A stretch of 64,000 nucleotides of DNA from Aliiruegeria sabulilitoris. GTDB taxonomy: Bacteria; Pseudomonadota; Alphaproteobacteria; Rhodobacterales; Rhodobacteraceae. Shown one piece after another: positions 27,080 through 35,607 of the stretch. The stretch covers positions 1 to 64,000 of the forward strand of contig NZ_LOAS01000011.1 of NCBI RefSeq assembly GCF_001558155.1, read 5' to 3'. The notes beneath the pieces are model-generated. The model had not been told where the DNA came from. It ran no database searches and worked only from the letters and a program-made list of their open reading frames with translations. Position 1 is the first letter of the stretch, and each line of letters starts with the position of its first letter. Made by a program: the position numbers and the translations under genes.

Positions 27080-28162
27080 TCACGGCTCTGCGGTCCGATA
27101 TGCGGCGCTTCTCGTTTCATGGTATCGGACCGGCGCGACGGTCGCACGACTGCGCCCGGCCCGTTTCGACGCGTAGAGCGCCAGATCGGCAGTTTCCAGG
27201 ATGCTTTCGGGGTCCGCTGCCGGGTTCTGCGTACTGGTCGTGATACCGATGCTCCCCGAAATTCGAAGCCGCGAGTCTCCATATGGAATCGGGTCCTCGA
27301 GGCGGCGAATGATCCGGTCCGCGATATCGGACAGGATCGTTACATCGGCAAGCTTCTGAAATATCAGGATGAATTCGTCTCCCCCGACCCGCGCCGCGAT
27401 GTCCCTTTCGCGTGTCTCGTGAACGAGGATCTTGGCGACAGCCTGAAGAACTTCGTCGCCAGCGGCATGGCCATGGGTATCGTTGACCTGTTTGAAATAG
27501 TCGAGATCGAGATGAAGCAGACCGAACGGGATGCCGTCCGCACCGAGCCTGGTCAGGACATGGTCCATGGCGCGCCGGTTCTTCAAACCGGTCAGCGTAT
27601 CTGTGAAGGCCTGTTCCTCGGCCGCGATCATTGCCCCCTGCAGCCGCTGGTTCAGTTTCTTGGATTCCTGGAGCGCCGCCGATTTCGCCTCAACGAGGTA
27701 AAGCATCTCGATGGCAAGATCTGTTCCGGCAAAGTCGGCCGCTGTAAGATCGAAGCTGCGCACCGCATCTACGAGGGAGAAGCCGAAGGACAGGTTGAGC
27801 AGAACCTCGTCACTTTCGAACATCGGAACGACCACGCCCTTGAAGCAACCATGGGCCTGGTCGCGCAAATTCAGCGAAAGACGACCGCCTTCGACAGCCA
27901 GTAGCTCGGAAACGCTTCGGGCGCCCCGTGGCCGACGAAGTTCGAAAACCTCGAAGAAATCTTCGCCTTCCAAGTCCCGATCTGGTCGTAATTTGCGCAA
28001 ACTGCGTCCGAGCCGGAGGATCCGGCCATCCTGCGACAAAACCAGATGCATGGGCATCAGCCGTTGCAGCGAGGTCGCGTCCAACGAAACTGGCGGCAAA
28101 GCGGCGGGACATCCGACGGGACCAGTCATTACTGGCACGGCGATGTAATCCGGGCCGCTCAT
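27080..28162 (-). CDS. diguanylate cyclase with N-terminal H-NOX-associated-type domain
   Basis: 360 residues. The first 150 or so resemble the HNOBA (heme-NO-binding associated) domain found next to H-NOX in guanylate cyclases (MPMHLVLSQDGRILRLGRSL, then VVPMFESDEVLLNLSFG). A short coiled coil (KSAALQESKKLNQRLQGA) leads to a GGDEF domain with an intact active site (RVGGDEF) and an I-site RERD five residues before it. It should make cyclic di-GMP with product inhibition. Its start overlaps the stop of the H-NOX-like gene by ATGA, so the two are translated together and presumably form a sensor pair. Confidence 0.88.
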   Translation of the reverse strand: MSGPDYIAVPVMTGPVGCPAALPPVSLDATSLQRLMPMHLVLSQDGRILRLGRSLRKLRPDRDLEGEDFFEVFELRRPRGARSVSELLAVEGGRLSLNLRDQAHGCFKGVVVPMFESDEVLLNLSFGFSLVDAVRSFDLTAADFAGTDLAIEMLYLVEAKSAALQESKKLNQRLQGAMIAAEEQAFTDTLTGLKNRRAMDHVLTRLGADGIPFGLLHLDLDYFKQVNDTHGHAAGDEVLQAVAKILVHETRERDIAARVGGDEFILIFQKLADVTILSDIADRIIRRLEDPIPYGDSRLRISGSIGITTSTQNPAADPESILETADLALYASKRAGRSRATVAPVRYHETRSAAYRTAEP

Positions 28163-28767
28163 GATTGCGGCTCCGGCGCATTGGCTGTCGGGCGTGCGAG
28201 CGAGAAACTTCGACCTTCGGAAAAGGCGCTGTCGAGCAGGCTGATGCGGATAATCGGCACCTTGTCCGACGTATTCTCCAGTTCCAGAAAGGCAAGAGCG
28301 CCGAAATCATCCGCCATGGCACGCAGGATTCCCACGAGCACACAGGCATAGCGCGGCTCCGGCCCGCCCACGCGAAGTTCGAATTGCCCGTCCTCGCCTC
28401 CCAGCAACTCGAGGTTCGGAAGCAAAAGATCCGGAACCGCCAGCCGGACTCTATCTGGCAGGTCATCGAGCGACAGCAGGAACTCCGAGAAGGTTTGCCC
28501 CCCGAAGCGCAGCAGTCGGCGAATCGCCTCCGTGTTCGGGTGACTCACAAGGTAAGTCCCCACATCCTCCAGAAGCATGTCCTCCGGTTTGTCGAGCAGG
28601 CCGGATGTTGCTTCGATCAAGGCATTCGAGAGGGAGTCTTCATATGTCAGCATCGATTCGAACCCGCTGACCTCAATTTCTATCTGGCGGGCAATTTCCA
28701 CCCAGACGGGCTGCCCGTAATTGTCCTGAACGAAACACTGGATCGACCGGTTCACTAACCCATGCAT
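28159..28767 (-). CDS. H-NOX-like protein lacking the proximal heme histidine
   Basis: 202 residues with the H-NOX start MHGLVNRSIQCFVQDNYG and the overall helical layout, including DVGTYLVSHPN near 68-78 and FLLSLDD near 96-102. In heme-binding H-NOX proteins the next residues carry the proximal histidine (I-H-x-x-V-R). Here the aligned stretch is L-P-D-R-V-R, with P104 at that position. The YxSxR propionate motif is also not recognisable. The protein therefore probably does not bind heme in the usual way. Such divergent H-NOX homologues seem to recur in roseobacters (from memory). ATG 28767 follows AAAAGG. Confidence 0.8.
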   Translation of the reverse strand: MHGLVNRSIQCFVQDNYGQPVWVEIARQIEIEVSGFESMLTYEDSLSNALIEATSGLLDKPEDMLLEDVGTYLVSHPNTEAIRRLLRFGGQTFSEFLLSLDDLPDRVRLAVPDLLLPNLELLGGEDGQFELRVGGPEPRYACVLVGILRAMADDFGALAFLELENTSDKVPIIRISLLDSAFSEGRSFSLARPTANAPEPQS

Positions 28768-28843
28768 GTCGGCGCCTTTTCTTTCGAAGGAGGCTAGGCT
28801 GGTGGGTTTAAGAAATCGAAAACAGGTGCCCGGCTGACCGCGA

Positions 28844-30436
28844 TCAGAAATCGGTCGGCGCACCACCTTCGGATTTCCGCCGCTCGACGAATTCCGCCAG
28901 CTCGTCGGCGATACCGGCCTCCAGCGCCGGTGGCTCGAAATCCGCGACGATCCGCTTCCAGAGCGCATGCGCGCGCTCCGCCGTCCAGGTGCCGCCATCC
29001 AGCGCCCAGGCCTCGTAGTTCCTCCAATCGGACAGGATGGGCTGGTAGAAGGCCGTGCTATATCGGCTCTGGGTATGCGGCGTGCCGAAGTAGTGCCCAT
29101 CCGGGCCGACCTCGGCAATCGCCTCCACGGCGACATCCTCAGGGCCGGTCGCCACAATGGCGGGATCAAAATACCGTTGAATTTGCTGAATAATTTCACA
29201 ATCCATGACGAATTTCGCCGGGCTCGCGATCAAGCCCCCCTCCAGCCAGCCGGCCGCGTGATAGACGATATTGGTGCCCGATTGCACGGCCGACCACAGT
29301 GCGTTGGAGGTCTCCCACATGGCCTGCCCATCGGGCACATTCGCCGCGCAGGAACCGCTGGCCCGGAGCGGCAACCCATAGAACCGCGCCATCTGGCCGG
29401 TCATCTGCGTTGCCCGCATATATTCCGGTGTGCCGAAGGCCGGTGCGCCCGATTTCATGTCCACGTTGGACGTGAATGTCCCGATCACGCAGGGGCAGCC
29501 CGGGCGTACCCATTGAAACAGGGCAATCGCGGACAGCGCCTCCGCGATGGATTGGGTCACGGCGCCGGCCATGGTTACCGGCGCCATCGCCCCGGCAAGT
29601 GTAAAGGGCGTCACGATGACGGCCTGCCCGCGCCGAATCAGCCGCAGGCAGCCGTCGATCATCGGCACATCATGCTTGAGCGGCGAGGTGGAGTTGATGT
29701 TGGTATACATCCGGGGCGTGGCTTCGAATTCCGCGTGGCTCAGCCCACCGGCGATCCGCACCATTTCCATCACATCCTCGACCCGCTCAGCCCCGAGCGA
29801 ATAGGCGTGAACGACCTTGTCGGTCAGCACGAGCTTGTCATGGAGCACGTCGAGATGGCGCACGGAGGCATGGATATCCACCGGCTCCACCGGGTAGCCA
29901 CCAGCGAAATGGATGCAGTTGAAATACTGGGTCAGTTTCAGGAGGTCGGCGCATTGCTTGCGGGTTCCCGGCAGTTTTCCATGTTCCAGATCCCAGTAAT
30001 TCGGCGGCGACGAGACGTTCCCGAACAGGATTGTGCGCCCGCCAACCGTGATCCGGCGGTCAGGATTGCGCGGAGTGATGGTGAAACTGTCCGGCGCCTC
30101 GCGCACCATCTCCATCACCCAGTCGCGCCCCATGCGCACATTGGTGCCTTCGACACGGCAGCCGGCGGCACGGAACAGATCGAGCGCTTCCTCGTTCAGA
30201 AACTCGATTCCGATCTCCTCGAGAACCCGCATCGCGCCGTCGTGAATCGCCAGAACGCCTTCTTCGCCGAGGGGTTCGGTCGGCCGGTCCGTATTCTGCG
30301 GGAGAAGCCAGGGCATCTGCTCGATCACGCCACCGGCCTGCCGCCGGGCATTTCCGGCACGCCCACCGCCGCGCCCCCGGCGGCGCGCGCCCTTCTCCCC
30401 GACAGTTTCCGCTTCCCTGTTCATGTCGCCGTTCAT
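28844..30436 (-). CDS. MttB-family (non-pyrrolysine) corrinoid methyltransferase
   Basis: A 530-residue TIM-barrel protein of the trimethylamine/glycine betaine methyltransferase superfamily. Family blocks include AMRVLEEIGIEFLNEEAL, the FGNVSSPPNYWDLEHG region, YTNINSTSPLKHD, GTFTSNVDMKSGAPAFGTPE and the C-terminal GPDGHYFGTPHTQSRY. There is no in-frame amber codon, so it is a non-pyrrolysine (MtgB-like) member. These move a methyl group from a quaternary amine to a corrinoid protein. No corrinoid protein gene is adjacent. An arginine-rich N-terminal 25 residues (RRRGRGGGRAG) is unusual. B12 made by the cob genes would support it. Confidence 0.85.
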   Translation of the reverse strand: MNGDMNREAETVGEKGARRRGRGGGRAGNARRQAGGVIEQMPWLLPQNTDRPTEPLGEEGVLAIHDGAMRVLEEIGIEFLNEEALDLFRAAGCRVEGTNVRMGRDWVMEMVREAPDSFTITPRNPDRRITVGGRTILFGNVSSPPNYWDLEHGKLPGTRKQCADLLKLTQYFNCIHFAGGYPVEPVDIHASVRHLDVLHDKLVLTDKVVHAYSLGAERVEDVMEMVRIAGGLSHAEFEATPRMYTNINSTSPLKHDVPMIDGCLRLIRRGQAVIVTPFTLAGAMAPVTMAGAVTQSIAEALSAIALFQWVRPGCPCVIGTFTSNVDMKSGAPAFGTPEYMRATQMTGQMARFYGLPLRASGSCAANVPDGQAMWETSNALWSAVQSGTNIVYHAAGWLEGGLIASPAKFVMDCEIIQQIQRYFDPAIVATGPEDVAVEAIAEVGPDGHYFGTPHTQSRYSTAFYQPILSDWRNYEAWALDGGTWTAERAHALWKRIVADFEPPALEAGIADELAEFVERRKSEGGAPTDF

Positions 30437-30531
30437 TCCGCGTCCCCTTTGATCCTTCCAGAATGCCCGCAGGTGGGATGCAACGGAGTGCCGGAATGCG
30501 ACCGGGCATGTCGGAAACGGAGGACGCGGCC

Positions 30532-31227
30532 TCAGCCCCCGGCGAGCCAGCCGGGCAAATGGCCGATATCGGGAAGCACGACAGAGGCAAATGGCGCAAG
30601 ATCCTCGTGCCCTGCCGGTCCAGTCAGAACCGCGACCGGAACCATTCCCGCAGCCCGCCCCGCGTGGAGGTCATGCGTGCTGTCCCCGATCATGGCGACC
30701 TGGTCCGGGCGCAGGCCGGTGGCTGCGCAGAAGGCCAGGCATTGGCCCGGCCCGGGCTTGGCGCCAAAGCCGCTATCGGCGCCTGCGACGAAATCGAAAA
30801 TGCTCAATGCACCAACACCGCCCAACTGCACGCGAGCGGCGCTCTCGGCGTCATTGGTTGCCACTCCGAGCACCATGCCGTCGGCACGCAACCGCTCCAA
30901 CAGCGGCAGGAGCGGCACCGCTGGTGCCGGCGCTATGCGCTCGGAACTCGCGACGATCCATTGGAGCAGCCTGTCATAGTCGAGATGCGGCAGTCCCGGG
31001 AGCAGGGCCGCAACGGCATCGTCGACAGTTCCGGCGATCGCGACGGATTCTGGCGCGAACTGCCGCTCCGCGCGGTTCAGGTGGATCCGTTGCGCAAGCT
31101 GCTCCGCAAGGGTCTCGTCCCCCTCGCCCAGTTCCAGCATGAGATCGGATGCCCAGCCGCCCCAGGTCGCCTGGAAGTCGAACAGCGTGCCGTCCTTGTC
31201 GAACAGCAACCCGCGGATTTCGGACAT
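30532..31227 (-). CDS. HAD-family phosphatase (phosphoglycolate phosphatase-like)
   Basis: 231 residues with the HAD motifs LLFDKDGTLFDFQATWG (N-terminus, lysine between the aspartates of DxDGT), GVATNDAESA and AMIGDSTHDLHAGRAAGM. It hydrolyses a small phosphorylated metabolite; the lysine variant DKDGT is common in this alphaproteobacterial group. It lies between MttB and DUF3572 genes, 14 bases after the latter's stop, so the two may be cotranscribed. The Calvin-cycle CbbZ is the better candidate for phosphoglycolate. Confidence 0.82.
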   Translation of the reverse strand: MSEIRGLLFDKDGTLFDFQATWGGWASDLMLELGEGDETLAEQLAQRIHLNRAERQFAPESVAIAGTVDDAVAALLPGLPHLDYDRLLQWIVASSERIAPAPAVPLLPLLERLRADGMVLGVATNDAESAARVQLGGVGALSIFDFVAGADSGFGAKPGPGQCLAFCAATGLRPDQVAMIGDSTHDLHAGRAAGMVPVAVLTGPAGHEDLAPFASVVLPDIGHLPGWLAGG

Positions 31228-31241
31228 TCCTTCGCCCCTTG

Positions 31242-31523
31242 CTAGGTCCAGTTTGGCAATGCGCCACCGGGCAGCGCCTGCCGTGCCGCCATCGGCTCCT
31301 CGTATCGCAGCTCCTGCGATTCGCAGAAAGCCATGACCCAGGCATCGTCCATCATGATGAAATCTAGAACGGAGCCCAAAAATTCGGCATCTTCTGCCCG
31401 CGTCTTCATATCTTCCAGGCTCGCACCGGTCGCTCCGAGAAAAACCGGCAGCAAATCGTCGTTTCCGGAAAGCCACGCAAGCGCCAGCAATGCCAAGGTT
31501 TCGGCGGAATTACTCTGCATCAT
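31242..31523 (-). CDS. DUF3572 family protein
   Basis: A 93-residue helical protein matching the DUF3572 pattern: AETLALLALAWLSGNDDLLPVFLGATG near the N-terminus (described here by its ends AETLALLALAW and FLGATG), then EFLGSVLDFIMMDDAWVMAFCE. Function unknown. In alphaproteobacteria this gene is typically divergent from pleD, as here, with 97 bases between the two starts. Confidence 0.82.
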   Translation of the reverse strand: MMQSNSAETLALLALAWLSGNDDLLPVFLGATGASLEDMKTRAEDAEFLGSVLDFIMMDDAWVMAFCESQELRYEEPMAARQALPGGALPNWT

Positions 31524-31620
31524 CGCCTCGTGAAGATTCGAGAAAGGTTTCCTTAACCAATCTCAACAAAGAATGAGTACCACAAGAGTTCGCGAGAGCT
31601 CACGAGGGGAGTGCGGCGCA

Positions 31621-33033
31621 ATGCCCGGTAGAATACTGGTCGTCGACGACGTTGCAACAAACAGGATCATCCTGAAGGTGAAGCTTGCAAGCGCCGCCTA
31701 TGATGTTCTGCAAGCTGGCAGCGGCGCGGAAGCGCTCAAGGTGGCGCAGCGGGACAAACCGGACCTGATCCTTCTGGATATTTCCATGCCCGAACTTGAC
31801 GGGCTGGAGGTCTGTCGGCGGCTGAAGGCCGACCATCGCACAGCCGACATACCCGTGATCATGGTAACTGCCTCCAACGATTCCGCTTCCAAGATCGCCG
31901 CACTGGAAGCCGGCGCCGAGGATTTCATGACAAAGCCGCTCGACGATCTGGGCCTTCTTGCCCGGGTCCGCTCGCTGATACGGGCACGCGGCGTCGCCGC
32001 CGAGCTGGCCCTGCGTGAAGGCACCCGGCAAGCACTCGGCTTTGCCGAACCGACGAGCGGATTCGTGGCGGCGGGGCGGATCTGCCTTGTTGCAGCCGAT
32101 GAGGCCACCGCGCTTGCCTGGCGCCGGGGGCTGCAAGGCAAGCTGCACGACAAGATCGAAGTCCATTCCCCCGGCGAAGTCCTGCGGAACGCAAACGGTC
32201 CGAAGTTGCCGGACCTCTACGTCATCGCGGCAGACCTTTCACGCAGCAATGAAGGGCTCATGCTGCTGTCCGAGCTGCGCTCGCGGCAGGCCACCCGCCA
32301 TGCCGGGATTCTCATCGCGGTCGATGTGGACGCCCGCATGCCGGCCACGATGGCGCTGGACATGGGTGCGTCGGACATCATCAACCTGCCGTTCGATTTC
32401 GACGAGCTGGCCCTTCGCCTTCGCGCGCAGCTTGCCCGCAAACGTCAGGGGGACCGGCTGCGTTCGCGGGTCCGCGACGGGTTGCAGATGGCCGTGACCG
32501 ATCCTCTGACCGGGCTCTACAACCGCCGCTATGCCATGTCGCACCTGACCCGTGTCCGCGAGCGGGCGATCGCGAATGATCGCAGTTTCGCGGTAATGAT
32601 GATAGACCTCGATCACTTCAAGCAGGTCAACGACACCCATGGCCACGCGGCCGGAGACGAAGTGCTCAAGACAGTCGCCGAGGCGCTCAGCAACAATTTG
32701 CGGAGCGTCGATCTCGTGGCGCGGATCGGCGGTGAGGAGTTTATCGCCATCCTGCCGGACATCCTTCCGGACGCCGCGCTCAGTGCCGCCGAGCGGCTTC
32801 GGGAAAAGGTCTGTACCGCGCCGATCACTCTGCCCCGGAAGACCGGGCAGGCGGCTCCCATGACGTTGATCCAGACGATCTCCATCGGCCTGATCACCGA
32901 TGGCGGCGGGCCAGCCGGCACGCATGCAACGCTGTCGGAATTGCTGGATCGGGCGGACAAGGCGCTCTACAACGCCAAGAACATGGGCCGGAACCGGGTT
33001 GTGATCAAATCCTCCGGCCAGGCGGCGGCGTAA
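31621..33033 (+). CDS. pleD: PleD-like response regulator/diguanylate cyclase
   Basis: 470 residues in PleD order: a receiver domain (ILVVDDVATNRIILKVKL, phospho-acceptor in LILLDISMPELDG, lysine in DFMTKPLDD), a second degenerate receiver (about 155-290), and a GGDEF-type domain with GGEEF preceded by an RSVD I-site. Phosphorylation should dimerise it and start cyclic di-GMP synthesis for surface-associated growth. ATG 31621 behind GAGGGGAG is preferred to an ATG 48 bases upstream because PleD proteins begin M-x-x-R-ILVVDD. Confidence 0.9.
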   Translation: MPGRILVVDDVATNRIILKVKLASAAYDVLQAGSGAEALKVAQRDKPDLILLDISMPELDGLEVCRRLKADHRTADIPVIMVTASNDSASKIAALEAGAEDFMTKPLDDLGLLARVRSLIRARGVAAELALREGTRQALGFAEPTSGFVAAGRICLVAADEATALAWRRGLQGKLHDKIEVHSPGEVLRNANGPKLPDLYVIAADLSRSNEGLMLLSELRSRQATRHAGILIAVDVDARMPATMALDMGASDIINLPFDFDELALRLRAQLARKRQGDRLRSRVRDGLQMAVTDPLTGLYNRRYAMSHLTRVRERAIANDRSFAVMMIDLDHFKQVNDTHGHAAGDEVLKTVAEALSNNLRSVDLVARIGGEEFIAILPDILPDAALSAAERLREKVCTAPITLPRKTGQAAPMTLIQTISIGLITDGGGPAGTHATLSELLDRADKALYNAKNMGRNRVVIKSSGQAAA

Positions 33034-33080
33034 AAAGCGCAACAGCCATCAGGCGTTGAGAAACGTGACCGGCACCTTCG

Positions 33081-33653
33081 TCATTGCGACGGAGGAGGCG
33101 GCATATTCGTCCGCATGCCCTCGCCGCGTTTTCCCTCGCCGCGTTTTCCCTCGTGCATTGCTGGACCACGTTGCGCACCCTTTTCAAGGCGATCGGCGAA
33201 AGCGGCGCGCTCCTCGGGGCTCATGGCTTCCAGTTGGGAGACCATCACCTCCAGCCCGACCTCGCGACTGCGTGCCGCCAACTCGGACTGCCGCGCAATC
33301 GCGACCCGCAGACGATCCGCGTCGAACGGGTCCGTGCGCAGCGCCTCAAGGGTCTCAGTATAGAGATTGCGCCACTCCGCCCGGTTGACGTTGACCTTGC
33401 CACGCTGCGAGCGGGCCGCCTGCTCGAGTTGCCTGCGGCTCTGTGGTTCGAGCGCCATAAGGTAAGGTCCAAGCCCCAGATCGCGGGCGATGAGGCGCGG
33501 ATGGTCCTCCCCGCGCGAGAAATTCAGCCAGGCCCCGCCGGCGACACCGAGGATCACCATGTTCAGCGCCAGCGAAACGAACAACAGCACGCGCAGCCCG
33601 ATACGGCGGCGCGGCTTGCTCTGGTCTTCGGGCATCGGCGTTTGATCCGTCAT
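33081..33653 (-). CDS. membrane-anchored Spy/CpxP-like periplasmic protein
   Basis: 190 residues: a cytoplasmic basic head, one membrane segment (about 20-43, RVLLFVSLALNMVILGVAGG), then a helical periplasmic part of the heavy-metal-sensor/Spy-CpxP type (LEPQSRRQLEQAARSQRG, LTDPFDADRLR-like segment, MSPEERAAFADRLEKG). The tail repeats EGKRG. These proteins act as periplasmic chaperones or stress sensors. It is the third gene of a leftward sigma factor operon, 12 bases after the anti-sigma-like gene. Confidence 0.75.
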   Translation of the reverse strand: MTDQTPMPEDQSKPRRRIGLRVLLFVSLALNMVILGVAGGAWLNFSRGEDHPRLIARDLGLGPYLMALEPQSRRQLEQAARSQRGKVNVNRAEWRNLYTETLEALRTDPFDADRLRVAIARQSELAARSREVGLEVMVSQLEAMSPEERAAFADRLEKGAQRGPAMHEGKRGEGKRGEGMRTNMPPPPSQ

Positions 33654-33665
33654 CTTCTGCAGTTC

Positions 33666-34067
33666 CTATCCTTCCGCCAGCAGCTCGGAATATACCGGCA
33701 GCATCGAGCCGAGGCTGGTGTCATAACTGTAGCTGCTTTCCATGACCGACAGTGTCAGGTCATCGAGCGCGGCGGGCGGGTTATACCCGATCCAGATCCC
33801 GGCCACCGTTGCCGTGGCCAGTCCAGCCACCGCCGGCCAGCCGCCGATCATGTCCAGCAGGCCACGGATCCCTCCGCGACGGGCAGGCTGCGGAGCAACC
33901 GGGGCAGGTTCGGGCACGGCTTCTGCCGTCCGCACATCCTGCGCCTCGTAGGCATCCGCCAGCACGCGGGCCAGAAGGTCCGAAGAGGGCTCTTCAGGCT
34001 CGTCTCGCAGCGCCTTGAACAGCGCTTCCAGTTCCTGTTCGCTCTGCTTTTCGAATTCAGCCATCAT
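33666..34067 (-). CDS. probable anti-sigma factor, single membrane span
   Basis: 133 residues: an N-terminal cytoplasmic part (EFEKQSEQELEALFKALRDE ... ARVLADAYEAQ), a Pro/Ala-rich linker, one membrane segment (about 77-95) and a short periplasmic tail. It overlaps the sigma factor gene by 11 bases, the usual arrangement for an ECF sigma and its membrane-bound inhibitor. No zinc-binding anti-sigma (HxxxCxxC) motif is visible, so the assignment rests on topology and context. Confidence 0.65.
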   Translation of the reverse strand: MMAEFEKQSEQELEALFKALRDEPEEPSSDLLARVLADAYEAQDVRTAEAVPEPAPVAPQPARRGGIRGLLDMIGGWPAVAGLATATVAGIWIGYNPPAALDDLTLSVMESSYSYDTSLGSMLPVYSELLAEG

Positions 34068-34656
34068 CGCTCAACCCCAGTTCTGCACGCCGCCCCTTCA
34101 GAAGTGCGGACAATGCGCGTTTGCCCCGCGCGGTCAGACTTTCGACCGCCTCGACGCCAATTTCCATCACAGCCGCGATCTCGGGGTTCGACAACCCCTC
34201 CAGGTGGCGGAGCACCACCGCCTGCCGCTGCCGCTCGGGCAATTCGGCCAGCGCTTCGCGCAAGGCCGTGGCCCTTTGCGTGGTCTGCATCCGCTCCTCG
34301 ACGCGGGGCTGCTCGTCCGTGGGCTCGACACCTTCTCCGAAAGCATCGTCCAGCCCGACCCCGCGCCGCCGGCGCAGCCTGTCCGTGCACAGGTTCGACG
34401 CCACCCGGTACAGCCAGGTCGAGACCTGCGCCTCGCCCGTGCGCCATTCCGGCGCGATCTTCCACAGCCGCAACATGGCTTCCTGTGCCACGTCCTCGGC
34501 CTCGGAGCGGTCGCCCAGCATCCGTGCCGACAGCGACAGGACCCGCGGCGTCAGCCGAAGCGTCAGCGTACGCGCCGCCCCCCGGTTGCCGCTCGCATAG
34601 AGCGCCAGGAGGGCTTCGTCCGTCAGTTCGGAGTCGGCATCGAATGGCATGGTCAT
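34057..34656 (-). CDS. ECF-type RNA polymerase sigma factor
   Basis: 199 residues with sigma region 2 (MLGDRSEAEDVAQEAMLRLWKIAPEW, given by its core AEDVAQEAMLRLW, and TWLYRVASNLCTDRLRRRR) and region 4 (LAELPERQRQAVVLRHLEGLSNPEIAAVM, core LPERQRQAVVLR). First gene of a three-gene operon with an anti-sigma-like and a Spy-like gene, which suggests an envelope or metal/redox stress regulon. The EF-hand gene immediately upstream may be part of the same response. Confidence 0.88.
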   Translation of the reverse strand: MTMPFDADSELTDEALLALYASGNRGAARTLTLRLTPRVLSLSARMLGDRSEAEDVAQEAMLRLWKIAPEWRTGEAQVSTWLYRVASNLCTDRLRRRRGVGLDDAFGEGVEPTDEQPRVEERMQTTQRATALREALAELPERQRQAVVLRHLEGLSNPEIAAVMEIGVEAVESLTARGKRALSALLKGRRAELGLSDDG

Positions 34657-34714
34657 GGTACCCGTGGCCTAGCCCTGATCCCCCACCGGACGCAATGGTC
34701 CGTTGCGGAAGGTC

Positions 34715-34737
34715 CCGCGCGGCCGCTTGCCGCGCGG
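34715..34737 (-). terminator. stem-loop after the EF-hand gene
   Basis: A perfect 9-base-pair stem: CCGCGCGGC (34715-34723) and GCCGCGCGG (34729-34737), loop of five. It lies just downstream of the leftward EF-hand gene and upstream of the sigma factor gene. No T-tract, so it may be a weak terminator. Confidence 0.45.
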
Positions 34738-34757
34738 AACAGGTTCTCTCGGCAGTC

Positions 34758-35369
34758 TCAGTTGCGCCAGAACGGCATCCAGTCGCCGCCGCGTTGATCT
34801 CCACGGCCACCGCGCATCCCGCGCTCACCAGGTTCGCCACGCTTGCCAAAATCGTCGCGGTCGCCGCGTTTGCCGCCGAAGCGATCCCCGCGTTGTTGCA
34901 TCCGCTCGGCCATGGCGGCGTATTCTGCCTCGCTGATCGCGCCATCCTTGTCGGTATCGGCGAAGCGCATCATCCGGTCGCCCGGATCACGTTGCGCGCG
35001 GCCCTGGCCCATCGCGGCTTCCATTTCCTCCTGGCTGATGAAGCCGTCCTTGTCGGTATCGAAGCGGGCAATCATGTTGTCCAGGCGGTTATTCTCGCGG
35101 GCAGCCCTCATGGTCTCGATCTCGGCGGCCATTTCTTCCTTGGAGATCTTGCCGTCGCCATCGGCATCGGCGGCCTTGAAGCGCTCGGTAGCGCGGGCGG
35201 CCGGGAATGCCTTCAGCTCTTCGGCCGAGATCTTGCCATCGCCATCGGTGTCGATCTGCGTGAAGCCCGGGCGCTCACCGGGGCCCATCGGCCCACCAAA
35301 GGCAACGGCGGAATTCGCGGCGACGAGGCCGGTCACGATAGCGGTTGTCAAAAGCACGATACGGGTCAT
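34758..35369 (-). CDS. secreted EF-hand calcium-binding protein
   Basis: 203 residues with a signal peptide (1-23, ending NSAVA) and four canonical EF-hand loops at about residues 40-51, 68-79, 104-115 and 138-149, all of the DxDxDGxIxxxE type (DTDGDGKISAEE, DADGDGKISKEE, DTDKDGFISQEE, DTDKDGAISEAE). The C-terminal tail is Gly/Arg-rich (RGMRGGRGDQRGG). It should bind calcium in the periplasm or outside the cell. ATG 35369 begins the signal peptide; the longer frame upstream has no family support. Adjacent to the sigma operon in the same direction. Confidence 0.87.
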   Translation of the reverse strand: MTRIVLLTTAIVTGLVAANSAVAFGGPMGPGERPGFTQIDTDGDGKISAEELKAFPAARATERFKAADADGDGKISKEEMAAEIETMRAARENNRLDNMIARFDTDKDGFISQEEMEAAMGQGRAQRDPGDRMMRFADTDKDGAISEAEYAAMAERMQQRGDRFGGKRGDRDDFGKRGEPGERGMRGGRGDQRGGDWMPFWRN

Positions 35370-35607
35370 TTCCAATTTCCTGTTCTCGGTTTCTTTTTCG
35401 CTCGAACGCGGCGTTTTGCGCCTCGTTATGCTTCTCCAACGCCGGGGAGCGGCGGTTCCGTCGCACCTTGCGCAACTTTTTTCAGAACGCCTTTCGCGAC
35501 ATCGCGCCGCAAGACCGTGCAAAACCCTGCAAGAACCACCGAAAAGTGCCATGTTACGGGCTGCGAACAGGAAACGCCCCAAGGGGCAGGAACGAGAAGG
35601 CTTCGAT

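Noticed and set aside
27080-28162. Diguanylate cyclase as catalytically dead
   Set aside because: GGDEF and the RERD I-site are both intact.
28967-30979. Long rightward open frame opposite the MttB-family gene
   Set aside because: Shadow of a well-supported methyltransferase; no domain pattern of its own.
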